Shown: positions 17,472 through 26,329, counted from the stretch's first letter. The stretch: DNA of 64,000 bases from Stygiolobus azoricus (GCF_009729035.1 NZ_CP045483.1:828001-892000); one strand, 5' to 3'. Notes: generated by a model from the sequence alone, not told the origin. A program made the numbers and translations.

Positions 17472-18927
17472 AATATTCGAGGAGAGAATTAAGAAAAACT
17501 TAGAGTATGTTGGAGGAGACTTCGAGGAAGTGTGTTTAAAATACAAGAAATTAATAAGAATGTTACCTATTCTCATAGCAGTAATAACTATCGTGTCATT
17601 TCTTACGGTAAGATTAGTAATGTTTAGTGAAATCGGTGTATTTTTAGTTGTCTACTTCTATCCCTTACTGTACAGTTGGTCTAAAAAGGAGGAATATAAA
17701 AAGCAAGTTAACCAAGAGGCTCCTCTTATATCTATAATTGCATATGTAAATTCGTTAATTGATAAAAATATCCTGCACACTATCGAAGAATTACTAAGTG
17801 TAAGGGGCTTAAAGGTTCCCTCGGTAGAGTACCAGATGATTAAGAAGAGTAAAGAAGTGTTAAATGAGTCAAGTTATAAGGCGGTTGAGAGGAGAGCTAT
17901 TTTACACAAAGATGATTTACTTGGAAAAATATATTCTAAATTTCTAATAGCAGCTGACCTCGGAATATCTATAAAGGACAGAATGAGGGAGTCTATGAGA
18001 GAAATTTTACAGTCGTACAGAGAAGAATACAAGAATTATGTAGAGAGATCAGCGGAGCTCTCTGAAATGATATTTGCAATTTATTTATTATTGCCAATTG
18101 TTCTAGTAGGTTTTCAATTTACTTTCAAGGTAAATATCTTACAACTGCTATTTCCATTGCTGTTTACACCTGCGTTCATATTTCTCATATCAACAATACA
18201 ACCTGTAGGAGACTATCAAATTAAGGCTAACTATAAATATATTTTGCCTCTGCCAGCGCTAATTCTAATTACTTTAACGCCTTTGAATTTGATTATAAAA
18301 TTTGTTGCAATTATAACTATCTTGTCAATTCCTCTGTTATACATTTATAGGCAAATCCTTGTTGCAAACTATCTACTATCTCAACTACCAGATATTTTAA
18401 ATCAAGTTTCGGATTACATGAAAATCGGTTACAGTGTTGTTACTTCGTTGACTAAGGTAAGAGCTAAAAAAGGCCCCGGTTATAAAATTCTTGAGGGTAT
18501 AATTAGAAAGGCATCTATAGATAACGAGATTCCTGAAGTGAATACGTCATCTAAGCTGTTTAATAACGTGATGAATACGCTGAAGATATTGAGTAAATCT
18601 GGTTTGACTAGCGTGGGACTGGAAGAACTTTCGGATTTGGTTAACGATATAATTATAATGAGAAACAGTATGCTGAGACAATTAAGGCTGTTTGATGTTA
18701 TGTTATTCTTAACACCTATTATGTTGTGGTTGACATTCTCTATGCTAGGGAATGTATTTACTAGCAGTAAGAACGTGGAGTTACAAGATTTAGTGATATT
18801 CTCCTACAGTTTTGCTATCGGTCTAATGTTCTCAAAAATCTCTAGATTTGTTACATTTTACTTACCGGCAGTTATTACTCCGCTAGTAATAGCAACAATA
18901 CTTTCGGCTTTCCCTCATGGTATTTAA
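17434..18927 (+). CDS. upsF: UpsF, polytopic pilus assembly membrane protein
   Basis: The TadC/GspF-like platform protein of the Ups pilus, predicted to anchor UpsE and the growing pilus. Multiple hydrophobic helices are visible: a pair near the N-terminus (LPILIAVITIVSFLTV and EIGVFLVVYFYPLLY), a central cluster (about 210-315) and a C-terminal set ending FYLPAVITPLVIATILSAF. Cytoplasmic helical regions lie between them, the duplicated T2SF arrangement. The start is uncertain: TTG 17401, ATG 17404, ATG 17434, GTG 17443 and TTG 17452 are all in frame and all overlap upsE. A GGTGG just before 17452 could be its ribosome site. I list the ATG at 17434. Confidence 0.88.
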   Translation: MIRVVRLRWLACEIFEERIKKNLEYVGGDFEEVCLKYKKLIRMLPILIAVITIVSFLTVRLVMFSEIGVFLVVYFYPLLYSWSKKEEYKKQVNQEAPLISIIAYVNSLIDKNILHTIEELLSVRGLKVPSVEYQMIKKSKEVLNESSYKAVERRAILHKDDLLGKIYSKFLIAADLGISIKDRMRESMREILQSYREEYKNYVERSAELSEMIFAIYLLLPIVLVGFQFTFKVNILQLLFPLLFTPAFIFLISTIQPVGDYQIKANYKYILPLPALILITLTPLNLIIKFVAIITILSIPLLYIYRQILVANYLLSQLPDILNQVSDYMKIGYSVVTSLTKVRAKKGPGYKILEGIIRKASIDNEIPEVNTSSKLFNNVMNTLKILSKSGLTSVGLEELSDLVNDIIIMRNSMLRQLRLFDVMLFLTPIMLWLTFSMLGNVFTSSKNVELQDLVIFSYSFAIGLMFSKISRFVTFYLPAVITPLVIATILSAFPHGI

Positions 18928-18928
18928 A
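18900..18928 (+). promoter_or_regulatory. Candidate UV-inducible promoter of the pilin genes upsA-upsB
   Basis: ACTTTC at 18900-18905 precedes the TATA-like tatttaaa (18921-18928). The hexamer-to-TATA spacing matches that before upsX and upsE to within about one base. The element lies in the end of upsF; gagggat before the ATG may be a ribosome site. Confidence 0.5.
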
Positions 18929-18954
18929 GATAGATATTTTATGAGGGATAAAAG

Positions 18955-19386
18955 ATGCAACATAGGAGCAAAAAAGGTATTTCATCCATATTAGGTACAG
19001 TAATAGTACTTGCTATAACTATAGCATTAGGCGGCTTACTGTATGCATACAGTCAAGGCATGTTCGGTAATTTAACCCAAAACGTTAATGTGAATGCCCA
19101 AGCACAAATAATAGTAAATCCGTCTACATCTCAAGCTTATTTACAATTAACATTGGTTAATGACGGTAATGTTAACGTAAATATAACTTCAGTATATGTT
19201 AACGGTCAACAAGTGCCTAACTTTAATCTTACCAGCTTATTGCCAGGACAGACTTACCAACACGTCTACCTTCTTAAAGGAGTATATAATGCTGGACAAT
19301 ACTATACTATAATAATATACGGAACTACTGGTGTAGGGAAACAATTTAGTGTAACGTTAAATGTTCTGGCATCTGAAACTACGTGA
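18955..19386 (+). CDS. upsA: UpsA, major Ups pilin with class III signal peptide
   Basis: A 143-residue pilin precursor. The N-terminus RSKKG-ISSILGTVIVLAI shows the class III signal: a short basic leader, a PibD peptidase site after KKG (residue 8), then a hydrophobic helix to about residue 33 that forms the pilus core. The rest is Asn/Thr/Val-rich beta structure with several N-glycosylation sequons, fitting a heavily glycosylated surface filament. It is preceded by its own candidate promoter, so expression may exceed that of the assembly genes. It overlaps upsB. Confidence 0.92.
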   Translation: MQHRSKKGISSILGTVIVLAITIALGGLLYAYSQGMFGNLTQNVNVNAQAQIIVNPSTSQAYLQLTLVNDGNVNVNITSVYVNGQQVPNFNLTSLLPGQTYQHVYLLKGVYNAGQYYTIIIYGTTGVGKQFSVTLNVLASETT

Positions 19387-19391
19387 TATAT

Positions 19392-19802
19392 ATGAAGGCG
19401 ATATCCTCTATTTTTTCTTCTCTAATAGTTACATTAATCACTATCTCTCTTGCAGTCCCTCTGTTTGTATATTTTAGTAATCTTTATAACAATACGCAGA
19501 GTCAAGTTAGCTCGTCGTATAATGCTCTACAAGACGCCATAGATACTCAGATAACTTTGATCAGAGTCTCAAATAATTTGTCCGGGATTTTCGTTTATAA
19601 TTACGGTCAGTATAACGTTACAATAAGCAAGATAATTATATATAATGTAACATATAATATTAATAATTTCGTAGTGGAGCCACTACAAATTGTATCAATA
19701 TACACTATATTAAATGCAAGTGGTTATCATATTAACATAGTAGTCTCTAAAGATACTACTATAGTATTACTAGCTAACAATAATTATTACTACTTTACCT
19801 AA
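19392..19802 (+). CDS. upsB: UpsB, second Ups pilin
   Basis: A 136-residue pilin-like protein. MKA-ISSIFSSLIVTLITIS gives a very short class III leader (cleavage expected after Ala3 or nearby) and a hydrophobic helix of about 25 residues; the remainder is Asn/Tyr/Ile-rich beta structure with glycosylation sequons. A GTG at 19383 overlapping the upsA stop would add three residues; the ATG at 19392 gives the more usual leader. In Sulfolobales UpsA and UpsB are both filament subunits. The pilin pair ends the ups unit; endonuclease III follows after 65 bases. Confidence 0.9.
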   Translation: MKAISSIFSSLIVTLITISLAVPLFVYFSNLYNNTQSQVSSSYNALQDAIDTQITLIRVSNNLSGIFVYNYGQYNVTISKIIIYNVTYNINNFVVEPLQIVSIYTILNASGYHINIVVSKDTTIVLLANNNYYYFT

Positions 19803-19867
19803 TTTTACTTTAACTTCTAATCTTTTTTACACAATTTATTAATGTAGAGTAAAATAGTCCTATTAGG

Positions 19868-20554
19868 ATGTGTACGGCTACTCAAATTTATGAACTACTT
19901 AGAGATGCATATAAGAGTTTAAATGAGGAAGAATTCATAGCTTATTACGTTTGTAAAAGATCTGGTGATATTTTTAAAACTCTAATAGCAACAATTCTAT
20001 CTCAGAACTCTACTGATAAGTCGGCTATGATTGCGTACAAAAACTTAGAAGAAAAAATAGGTATAGAGCCAAAATTATTGGTAAACGTAAAAATAGAAGA
20101 TATAATAAGTGCTATAAGAATATGTGGTCTTTCTAACTCTAAGGCTAGGTATATAAGAAACGCAGCTAAGGCATTCCTAGAGCATAAACTCGAGTTTAAG
20201 GACTGTGATACTTTTAGAAACTTTTTACTTAGTATAGAGGGAGTTGGCTATAAGACTGCAGATGTTGTATTGGTTACATGCCTTAAGTGCAAAGCGTTCC
20301 CGGTTGACACTCACATAAAAAGAGTGATTACTAGGTTGGGAATTTTAGGCAAGTCACCGAGTTATAAAGATATATCTAATTACTTCTTGGGTTTCTTAGA
20401 ATCAGAGGATCTTCTTAATTTACACCATTTATTAATCTATCACGGTAGAAGAACTTGTAAAGCAAGAAAACCTTTATGTGACTCATGTGTATTGAAAAAT
20501 TGTTGTGAGTTTTACACTGGAATGGCTCAACCCTCTAGCCCTCAAGCCACATGA
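19868..20554 (+). CDS. nth: Endonuclease III (DNA glycosylase/AP lyase) of the ups-linked repair cluster
   Basis: A HhH-GPD DNA glycosylase that excises oxidised pyrimidines and nicks AP sites. The helix-hairpin-helix SIEGVGYKTADVVL carries the catalytic Lys (K129), followed by the catalytic Asp (D147) in FPVDTHIKR. The C-terminal 4Fe-4S cluster pattern C-x6-C-x2-C-x5-C is complete (C197, C204, C207, C213). The gene opens a four-gene set (nth, ParB-like, glycosyltransferase, Lhr helicase) that adjoins ups in other Sulfolobales and has been tied to the UV response there. Its 3' end overlaps the ParB-like gene by 50 bases. Confidence 0.95.
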   Translation: MCTATQIYELLRDAYKSLNEEEFIAYYVCKRSGDIFKTLIATILSQNSTDKSAMIAYKNLEEKIGIEPKLLVNVKIEDIISAIRICGLSNSKARYIRNAAKAFLEHKLEFKDCDTFRNFLLSIEGVGYKTADVVLVTCLKCKAFPVDTHIKRVITRLGILGKSPSYKDISNYFLGFLESEDLLNLHHLLIYHGRRTCKARKPLCDSCVLKNCCEFYTGMAQPSSPQAT

Positions 20555-21104
20555 GGACGTAATAGAAAGTATAGTCGTTGAAAATATAAATATGTTAAAG
20601 AGACGTTGTAAAATTGTTCCTATAGTGGTAGATAGGAACTCTCTTACGATATTAGATGGGCATCACAGACATCAGGCGGCTGTAATACTAGGTTTAGATA
20701 AAATACCAGTAATTCTTGTAGATTATCTTAGTGAAGATATAAAAATAGAAAACTGGTATCTTAAAATAGAGAATGAAAACATGTTTAGTCTTTTCTTTAA
20801 CTCCTATTCACTCGCTTCTCAAGATGAGAGAAAAATATATTGCGCGACATTAAAAGGTAAAAGGATTATATGTGATGATAGTATATTTCGCCTTTATTGG
20901 AAAATTGAGCATTTAAAGCAAAAATTTGAAAAGTTAGGATTAAAAGTCGTTAAAGTAACTGAAGTTGACGGGATTGCATTACCACCTATAGATAAAGAGA
21001 CCGTTGTCAAGTTAGCATCCATGGGTCTAAGGTTCCCTCCTAAATCCACTAGGCATATCTATAAATTTTTTATACCAAGAGAAGAACTATATCTAAAATG
21101 CTAA
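20505..21104 (+). CDS. ParB-like nuclease-domain protein
   Basis: A 199-residue protein whose N-terminal half holds a ParB/Srx domain: HEDVIESIV, then PIVVDRNSLTILDGHHRHQA (the DGHHR signature, about 42-46) and LGLDKIPVILVDY. The C-terminal half (about 90-199) is not recognised. No partner ParA is nearby and no parS was seen, so DNA processing rather than chromosome partition is likely; syntenic ParB-like genes are part of the ups-linked DNA-processing set. The start is uncertain: the GTG at 20505 overlaps nth by 50 bases and no better start is seen before the domain. Its 3' end overlaps the glycosyltransferase by 7 bases. Confidence 0.85.
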   Translation: MSFTLEWLNPLALKPHEDVIESIVVENINMLKRRCKIVPIVVDRNSLTILDGHHRHQAAVILGLDKIPVILVDYLSEDIKIENWYLKIENENMFSLFFNSYSLASQDERKIYCATLKGKRIICDDSIFRLYWKIEHLKQKFEKLGLKVVKVTEVDGIALPPIDKETVVKLASMGLRFPPKSTRHIYKFFIPREELYLKC

Positions 21105-22480
21105 TACTAGTATTACAACTGTTATTATTCCTCTATCCTTCTCTTTTTGTATTGTATCAACTAATACTTTATTACCGTTCTGAAAAAGTTCTCGTTTTAA
21201 ATCCAGATCTAAAAGAAACAAATTTGCCCTTCCTTTCTATAATTGTCCCTACTAAAGGCGAGTCATTAGACGTGATTCAAGGTTTAATAGATAATATAAA
21301 TGAATTAATATGGGATAAGCAAAAGCTTGAAGTAATCATCGTTTCAGATGATGATGAACGATACTTTTCTACCCTTAAGAGCACCTTAAAAATCCCTAAA
21401 AACCTTAACGTCAGATTGTTCAGGAGGGAAAAAAGACTGGGTTTCAAGAGTGGGGCACTGTCATATGGGTTTGAAAGGGCTAGAGGAGACTTAATTTTAA
21501 CCATAGACGTAGACTCAAGGCTTCCTCGTGATGCCTTAATTAAGGCTTACGCTAAAATGATTGAGAGTAATTGCGATGCTGTCGTTTTTGAATGGAATGG
21601 ATACACAAATACCGTGTATTCTAACTTAGCTAAAGGATTAGTCGCTACAACAGTCTTAGCAAGCAGAGCTTTATTTAGAGGTAAAGAAAGTATAGGTTTA
21701 AGACCATTCCCAGTAGGGAGTGGAACTATATTTAAAAGAGAAGTGTTAGAAAAACTTCATGGATGGGACTATAGTTTAATACAAGATGATCTAGAAATAG
21801 GTGCAAGAATGGCACACATAGGGAAGAGGGTATGCTCTTCAGGAGTGCCGATATATATCGAGGTTCCTGATAACTTATACGGGTTTTATGTACAACAAAC
21901 TAGATGGGCATTGGGTACTGGTGAGGTGTTGAGAAACAGGATAAAATACATCTTAAACTCGCCTTATAGCTTAGCTCAAAAGATGGACATGATATTTCAC
22001 CTTTTACAATATACCCCAATAATAATCACTTTTATATTAGCAACACTGGTTGCTGGTCTAGCTCCTTTTAAGTTTGGAGATATCTTGAAGACTCCTCTGT
22101 TCTTATTCTGGATGATGATATTGATTCTGTATGCAATAACCCTCTTTACATTAGCACTGAGGTTGGGGTTGGGGTTCAAGAACAGTTTAATGGCTATTGG
22201 AGCTTTATCTGCACTTACGGTAGCAATATCTCCTTTTATCACTATAAGCTTCTTCAAGGGTATTCTATCTAAAGATAAAGTTTACGTAGTTACTCCCAAA
22301 GGCAATGTGAAAGTTTCCGTTGAATCTAAGGTTAGAAGAATAAAAATCGTAATTGCTATTTTTGGGCTAATGTATTTTACAGCTTCAGTACTATACTTTC
22401 TTCACTCCTACATTATTACTGGTCTTTGGTTACTGTACTACTCCTCAGGTTACTTATACACATTATTTAGAATGAAATAA
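21098..22480 (+). CDS. Membrane glycosyltransferase, family 2 (processive type)
   Basis: A 460-residue GT2 enzyme with an N-terminal membrane helix (LLFLYPSLFVLYQLILYY), a cytoplasmic catalytic domain and four or more C-terminal helices. Motifs of the cellulose/hyaluronan synthase group are present: VPTKGES, TIDVDSRL (DxD), QDDLEIGARM (ED) and QQTRWALGTGEV (QxxRW). It therefore likely transfers sugars from nucleotide donors at the membrane, possibly building a polysaccharide or glycan. The neighbouring pilus and repair genes suggest a role in glycosylation or surface sugar changes during UV-induced aggregation, which is inference. Confidence 0.9.
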   Translation: MLILVLQLLLFLYPSLFVLYQLILYYRSEKVLVLNPDLKETNLPFLSIIVPTKGESLDVIQGLIDNINELIWDKQKLEVIIVSDDDERYFSTLKSTLKIPKNLNVRLFRREKRLGFKSGALSYGFERARGDLILTIDVDSRLPRDALIKAYAKMIESNCDAVVFEWNGYTNTVYSNLAKGLVATTVLASRALFRGKESIGLRPFPVGSGTIFKREVLEKLHGWDYSLIQDDLEIGARMAHIGKRVCSSGVPIYIEVPDNLYGFYVQQTRWALGTGEVLRNRIKYILNSPYSLAQKMDMIFHLLQYTPIIITFILATLVAGLAPFKFGDILKTPLFLFWMMILILYAITLFTLALRLGLGFKNSLMAIGALSALTVAISPFITISFFKGILSKDKVYVVTPKGNVKVSVESKVRRIKIVIAIFGLMYFTASVLYFLHSYIITGLWLLYYSSGYLYTLFRMK

Positions 22481-22532
22481 ATAATACGACAAATTCTTTT
22501 AAATAAACCGAATTTTACTTAATAAGATTAGC

Positions 22533-25157
22533 ATGGAAGTTCAAGCTTTTAACTCTATTTCTGATGAAGAGATATTCAAGCTTCTTACTCCTCAAGTAGC
22601 AAAATGGTTTAAGGAAAAGTACAAGACTTTTACACCACCACAGAGGGGAGCTATTCCCTTAATAAAAGCTGGTAAAAATGTGCTTGTTTCTAGTCCAACG
22701 GGTAGCGGGAAAACTTTGGCAGCTTTCCTTGGTATTTTAGATACCTTAATCAAAATGGGTTATGAAGGTAATCTTGAGAATACTATTTATGCCATTTACA
22801 TTTCCCCATTAAGAGCATTAAATAATGATATGCAGAGAAACTTACTTGAACCTTTGTCAGAACTCAGCTCCCTATATCCCGACTTACCTAAGATAAAAGT
22901 AGGTATCAGAACAAGCGACACTACATCTTACCAAAAGCAAAAGATGCTCAGAGACCCTCCCCATATACTGATAACTACCCCTGAATCTTTTGGAATATCT
23001 TTAGTTTCCCCGAAGTTCAGAGAGAAACTTGTTAATGTAAGGTGGGTAATAATTGACGAAATTCATGAGCTTGCTAACAGTAAAAGAGGAGCTTATTTAT
23101 CAGGACTTTTAGAACTATACCAGAATTTGGTAGCTAAAAACGAGTTAGTTAGGATCGGATTAAGTGCTACAGTGTCTCCTCTGGAAGAAGTAGCAAAATT
23201 TCTGGTAGGAAATAATAGAAGCTTTGAAATAATCGATGCTAGATTTGTTAAGCCAATAGACATCAAAGTTGTTTCGCCAGTAAGGGACTTGGTTCACGCG
23301 TCAGAGGAGGAGGTTAGTAAGGGGATTTATGATTTCTTGATCTCTGAAATTAAGAAATATAAGACAACTTTAGTATTTACAAACACTAGAAGTGCTGCTG
23401 AAAGGGTATCTTACAAGCTTAGAAAATTATTTGAGCAGGAGAAAATATTTGACTCAGATCTGGTAGCTGCTCATCATAGTAGTTTAAGTAGAGATGTGAG
23501 GCTTGATGTAGAGGAGAAGCTTAAAGAGGGGAAGTTGAAAGTCGTAGTTTCTTCTACAAGTCTTGAACTGGGTATAGATATCGGATACATTGATCTAGTC
23601 ATACTCTTAAGCAGCCCTAAGAGTGTAAGCCGATTATTGCAAAGGATAGGGAGAGCTGGTCATCATATCAGAAATGTGAGCAGAGGAAGAATAGTTGTTG
23701 TAGATAGAGATGATTTAGTAGAATGCACCATTTTGGCACAACTAGCAAGACAGAGAAAAATAGATAGTATTCACATACCATCCTCACCTTTAGACGTTTT
23801 AGCCCAATTGATAGTAGCATCGTCCTTAATTTCTCCTATTTCAGTTGATAAACTATTTGAGATTATCACTAGATCTTATAACTATTCGAACCTTTCAAAA
23901 GAGCAGTTCTTGAGCGTAGCTAATTATTTAGCCGGTGGTTACGAACTGGAAGATAAAAGAGTTTACGCGAAAATTAGGCTAAAAGATAATGTAATTTACC
24001 CTAAAAGCGGAGCTAGAATGATATTCTTCCTCAATAGCGGTACAATCCCTGATGAGGCTATGGTTCCAGTCAAGACAGAAAACGGAAAATACGTAGGAAA
24101 CCTCGAAGAGGAGTTCGTAGAAATTCTCACACCCGGAGATATATTCGTCCTTGCTGGAAAGACGTACGAATTTATTAGAAGTGAGACTAACGTAATTATC
24201 GTGAGAGATGCAGAGGGACAAAGACCTACTGTCCCTAGTTGGTTTTCGGAGATGTTACCATTAGCTTATGACTCAGCACTTGAAATAGGAAAGTTCAGAG
24301 GTATGGTTGCCGAGTATATCTCTCAGGGCACTAACGCAAGAGATGTTATAGAAAAGATCGCAAAAGAATACGAGTTATCGAAATCCGCAGCTAAGTCTAT
24401 TTACACGTATATATACGAGCAATATATGTTCGCTGGTGTTGTACCGACGGATAAGCTAATCGTGATAGAAATTTATGATGATGAAGAGGGAAGAAGGAAC
24501 TTTATCTTTCATGCACTCTATGGGAGGAGAACCTTAGATGCTTTATCTAGAGCTGTGGCTTACGTTATGAGCAATGACCTAAAAACTGACTTAAGAATAG
24601 CAGTTACAGATAACGGATTTATAATTACACTACCGAATATAGTTGACTATGATATAGGTTCAGTCTTAGCTAGGCTTAACCCTGATGAAATGTATGATAT
24701 ACTAAGTAGAGTGATAATGAGGACTGAGATGCTTAAGCGTAGGTTTAGACATTGTGCTGAAAGATCGTTTATGTTACTAAAGCGCTATAAAGGTAGGGAG
24801 ACGAATGTTGATCGTAGGCAATTAAACTCGGAGGTTCTGCTTGGCGTTGTAAAAGAGTTGGAAGATTTTCCTGTCCTCAAGGAGACCATAAGGGAAATTT
24901 TAGAGGATTACATGGATATAAAAAGAGCGATAGAGATAGTAAGCAAAGTAAGAAGTGGTGAAATTATGGTTAAAGTAGTAGGCCCGTTTAATATTCCGAG
25001 TCCATTTGCTCATAATATATTACTGAAAGAATACTCTGATGTAGTATTGGCAGAAGATAAGAGAGAATTATTGAAGAAGCTTCATGAGAAGGTTGTGGAG
25101 TTCCTTAGGAATAAGGGAATTGATGTCAATCTCCAGTATACCGAGAGCAGTGAATAA
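22533..25157 (+). CDS. Lhr-family superfamily 2 DNA helicase of the ups cluster
   Basis: An 874-residue SF2 helicase. Walker A SSPTGSGKT is at about 53-61, motif Ia at SPLRALNND, the DExH box is DEIH (175-178), motif III is LSATVS, and motif VI is QRIGRAGHH. The long C-terminal part after about residue 420 has the winged-helix and Lhr-specific regions. Bacterial and archaeal Lhr proteins unwind forked DNA and RNA-DNA hybrids. A leaderless TATA (ttttaaata, about 22496-22506) precedes it. It is the last gene of the ups-linked DNA-processing group. Its final 90 bases overlap a convergent gene. Confidence 0.93.
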   Translation: MEVQAFNSISDEEIFKLLTPQVAKWFKEKYKTFTPPQRGAIPLIKAGKNVLVSSPTGSGKTLAAFLGILDTLIKMGYEGNLENTIYAIYISPLRALNNDMQRNLLEPLSELSSLYPDLPKIKVGIRTSDTTSYQKQKMLRDPPHILITTPESFGISLVSPKFREKLVNVRWVIIDEIHELANSKRGAYLSGLLELYQNLVAKNELVRIGLSATVSPLEEVAKFLVGNNRSFEIIDARFVKPIDIKVVSPVRDLVHASEEEVSKGIYDFLISEIKKYKTTLVFTNTRSAAERVSYKLRKLFEQEKIFDSDLVAAHHSSLSRDVRLDVEEKLKEGKLKVVVSSTSLELGIDIGYIDLVILLSSPKSVSRLLQRIGRAGHHIRNVSRGRIVVVDRDDLVECTILAQLARQRKIDSIHIPSSPLDVLAQLIVASSLISPISVDKLFEIITRSYNYSNLSKEQFLSVANYLAGGYELEDKRVYAKIRLKDNVIYPKSGARMIFFLNSGTIPDEAMVPVKTENGKYVGNLEEEFVEILTPGDIFVLAGKTYEFIRSETNVIIVRDAEGQRPTVPSWFSEMLPLAYDSALEIGKFRGMVAEYISQGTNARDVIEKIAKEYELSKSAAKSIYTYIYEQYMFAGVVPTDKLIVIEIYDDEEGRRNFIFHALYGRRTLDALSRAVAYVMSNDLKTDLRIAVTDNGFIITLPNIVDYDIGSVLARLNPDEMYDILSRVIMRTEMLKRRFRHCAERSFMLLKRYKGRETNVDRRQLNSEVLLGVVKELEDFPVLKETIREILEDYMDIKRAIEIVSKVRSGEIMVKVVGPFNIPSPFAHNILLKEYSDVVLAEDKRELLKKLHEKVVEFLRNKGIDVNLQYTESSE

Positions 25158-25397
25158 GTAAGCTTTTATACATTTTTTGCTACAAATAATCCAGGGCACT
25201 TCCCATAAGCTCATGTATTGTAAGTCAGATAAGGAAGGCTCACAAGATTCCTTGTGCGTGTGAACTATTGCTTTTAGCTCATCTGTGTATTTATAGAACT
25301 CCTCAGGATCTACTTGAAATCTATCATCTCCTTCGGCCGTATTCTTCAGCTCTATTAGCTCATTATTCCTTGTAATGATTGCAATTCTTTCATGCAT
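25068..25397 (-). CDS. JAMM/MPN-like (Mov34/PAD-1 superfamily) small protein
   Basis: A 109-residue protein with a JAMM-like motif: IVHTHKESCEPSLSDLQYM places HxH (about 46-48), then S and D in PSLSD. The spacing between the second His and the Ser is six residues rather than the usual seven, so metal binding is probable but not certain. A preceding Glu could complete the site. JAMM proteins are zinc isopeptidases acting on ubiquitin-like or Urm1/SAMP modifiers, or have lost activity. Its start overlaps the stop of the upstream CBS/HTH gene by 8 bases, so they are coupled. The last 90 bases run antisense through the helicase 3' end. Confidence 0.7.
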   Translation of the reverse strand: MHERIAIITRNNELIELKNTAEGDDRFQVDPEEFYKYTDELKAIVHTHKESCEPSLSDLQYMSLWEVPWIICSKKCIKAYLFTALGILEIDINSLIPKELHNLLMKLLQ

Positions 25398-26292
25398 TTA
25401 CTAACTCTTCCAATCCAGCAATAGTCTTAAGAATATCTGTTCTAGTTACTATTCCTACTACCTTTTGATTTCTAGATAGTACTAGAAGCCTACCCACGTT
25501 ATATATTAGCATTTTTCTTATTGCTGTTATTATATCGTCTTCATCCCCTATACTAATTACGTTAGTCTTCATATAATCACTAACTTTCGCCTCATAGTTC
25601 CCTTCAAAGAACGCCTTTATTATGTCTGCAGTAGTAAGTATCCCTAAGATTTTTTCGTTCTCATCTAAAACCGGAGCCCCTCTTATTCCTTCTTTATAAA
25701 GTATTTGTGATGCCTCCTTGAGAGTCATGTTAGGTTTTAGAGCAATTAACTTTCTAGAAATTATATTCTTAACTTGAACCTTCGGAATGCTAATCATTCT
25801 TGTAACATCTAGGATCAATTCTTTCCTCGAATCATCAATATGTATTACAACACCCTCTATTACAAGCCTGCTATATGGTACCGGGCCTACTTTTACTGTA
25901 TCTCCTACCTTTATCTTCTTTAGTTCACCACTAACTCTTAAAAGAACTTTATTCCCAGAAGGATTAGTAATATCAAGAATCTCTATATTACTTATCTTTA
26001 TATCCGTTTCGAAACCATCTTTGTAGAGACTTAACTGATCCAGAATAGGTGTTATTATTGGGTTCTTTATTGTCTCATAAGCTTTGAGTGTTGGTACATA
26101 TCCACCATTAGGCCCAGGCTTGGATTCAATTAATCCGAGAACTTTTAAGCTAAGTATTATGTTTCTTACGGTCCCTTCATCTTTTCCTATAACGTCTGCT
26201 ACTTCCTTACTTTTTATCATTCTCTTATTCTTATTATATAGGTCGACTAGAGCTAGAAGTATCTCCCTTTGTGTAGATGATAAATTTTGCAT
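25390..26292 (-). CDS. Winged-helix protein with paired CBS domains
   Basis: A 300-residue predicted regulator. The N-terminal winged helix (about 1-70) includes SKEVADVIGKDEGTVRNII and the wing GGYVPT. A middle beta-rich domain (about 80-165) follows, then two CBS motifs (about 170-295): ALKPNMTLKEASQIL and VLDENEKILGILTTADII in the first, ISIGDEDDIITAIRKML and VLSRNQKVVGIVTRTDIL in the second. CBS pairs usually bind adenosine nucleotides, so DNA binding may respond to energy state. An ATG at 26292 lies about 26 bases after a TATA (ctaattataaattta); an extra TTG codon precedes it. It is coupled to the JAMM-like gene. Confidence 0.88.
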   Translation of the reverse strand: MQNLSSTQREILLALVDLYNKNKRMIKSKEVADVIGKDEGTVRNIILSLKVLGLIESKPGPNGGYVPTLKAYETIKNPIITPILDQLSLYKDGFETDIKISNIEILDITNPSGNKVLLRVSGELKKIKVGDTVKVGPVPYSRLVIEGVVIHIDDSRKELILDVTRMISIPKVQVKNIISRKLIALKPNMTLKEASQILYKEGIRGAPVLDENEKILGILTTADIIKAFFEGNYEAKVSDYMKTNVISIGDEDDIITAIRKMLIYNVGRLLVLSRNQKVVGIVTRTDILKTIAGLEELVNA

Positions 26293-26329
26293 CAATAATT
26301 ATAATCTAATTATAAATTTAAAAATCATT

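Noticed and set aside
20505-20554. Frameshift or fusion between nth and the ParB-like gene
   Set aside because: Endonuclease III is complete through its Fe-S cysteines and the ParB domain begins afterwards in another frame, so this is a gene overlap rather than a broken fusion.
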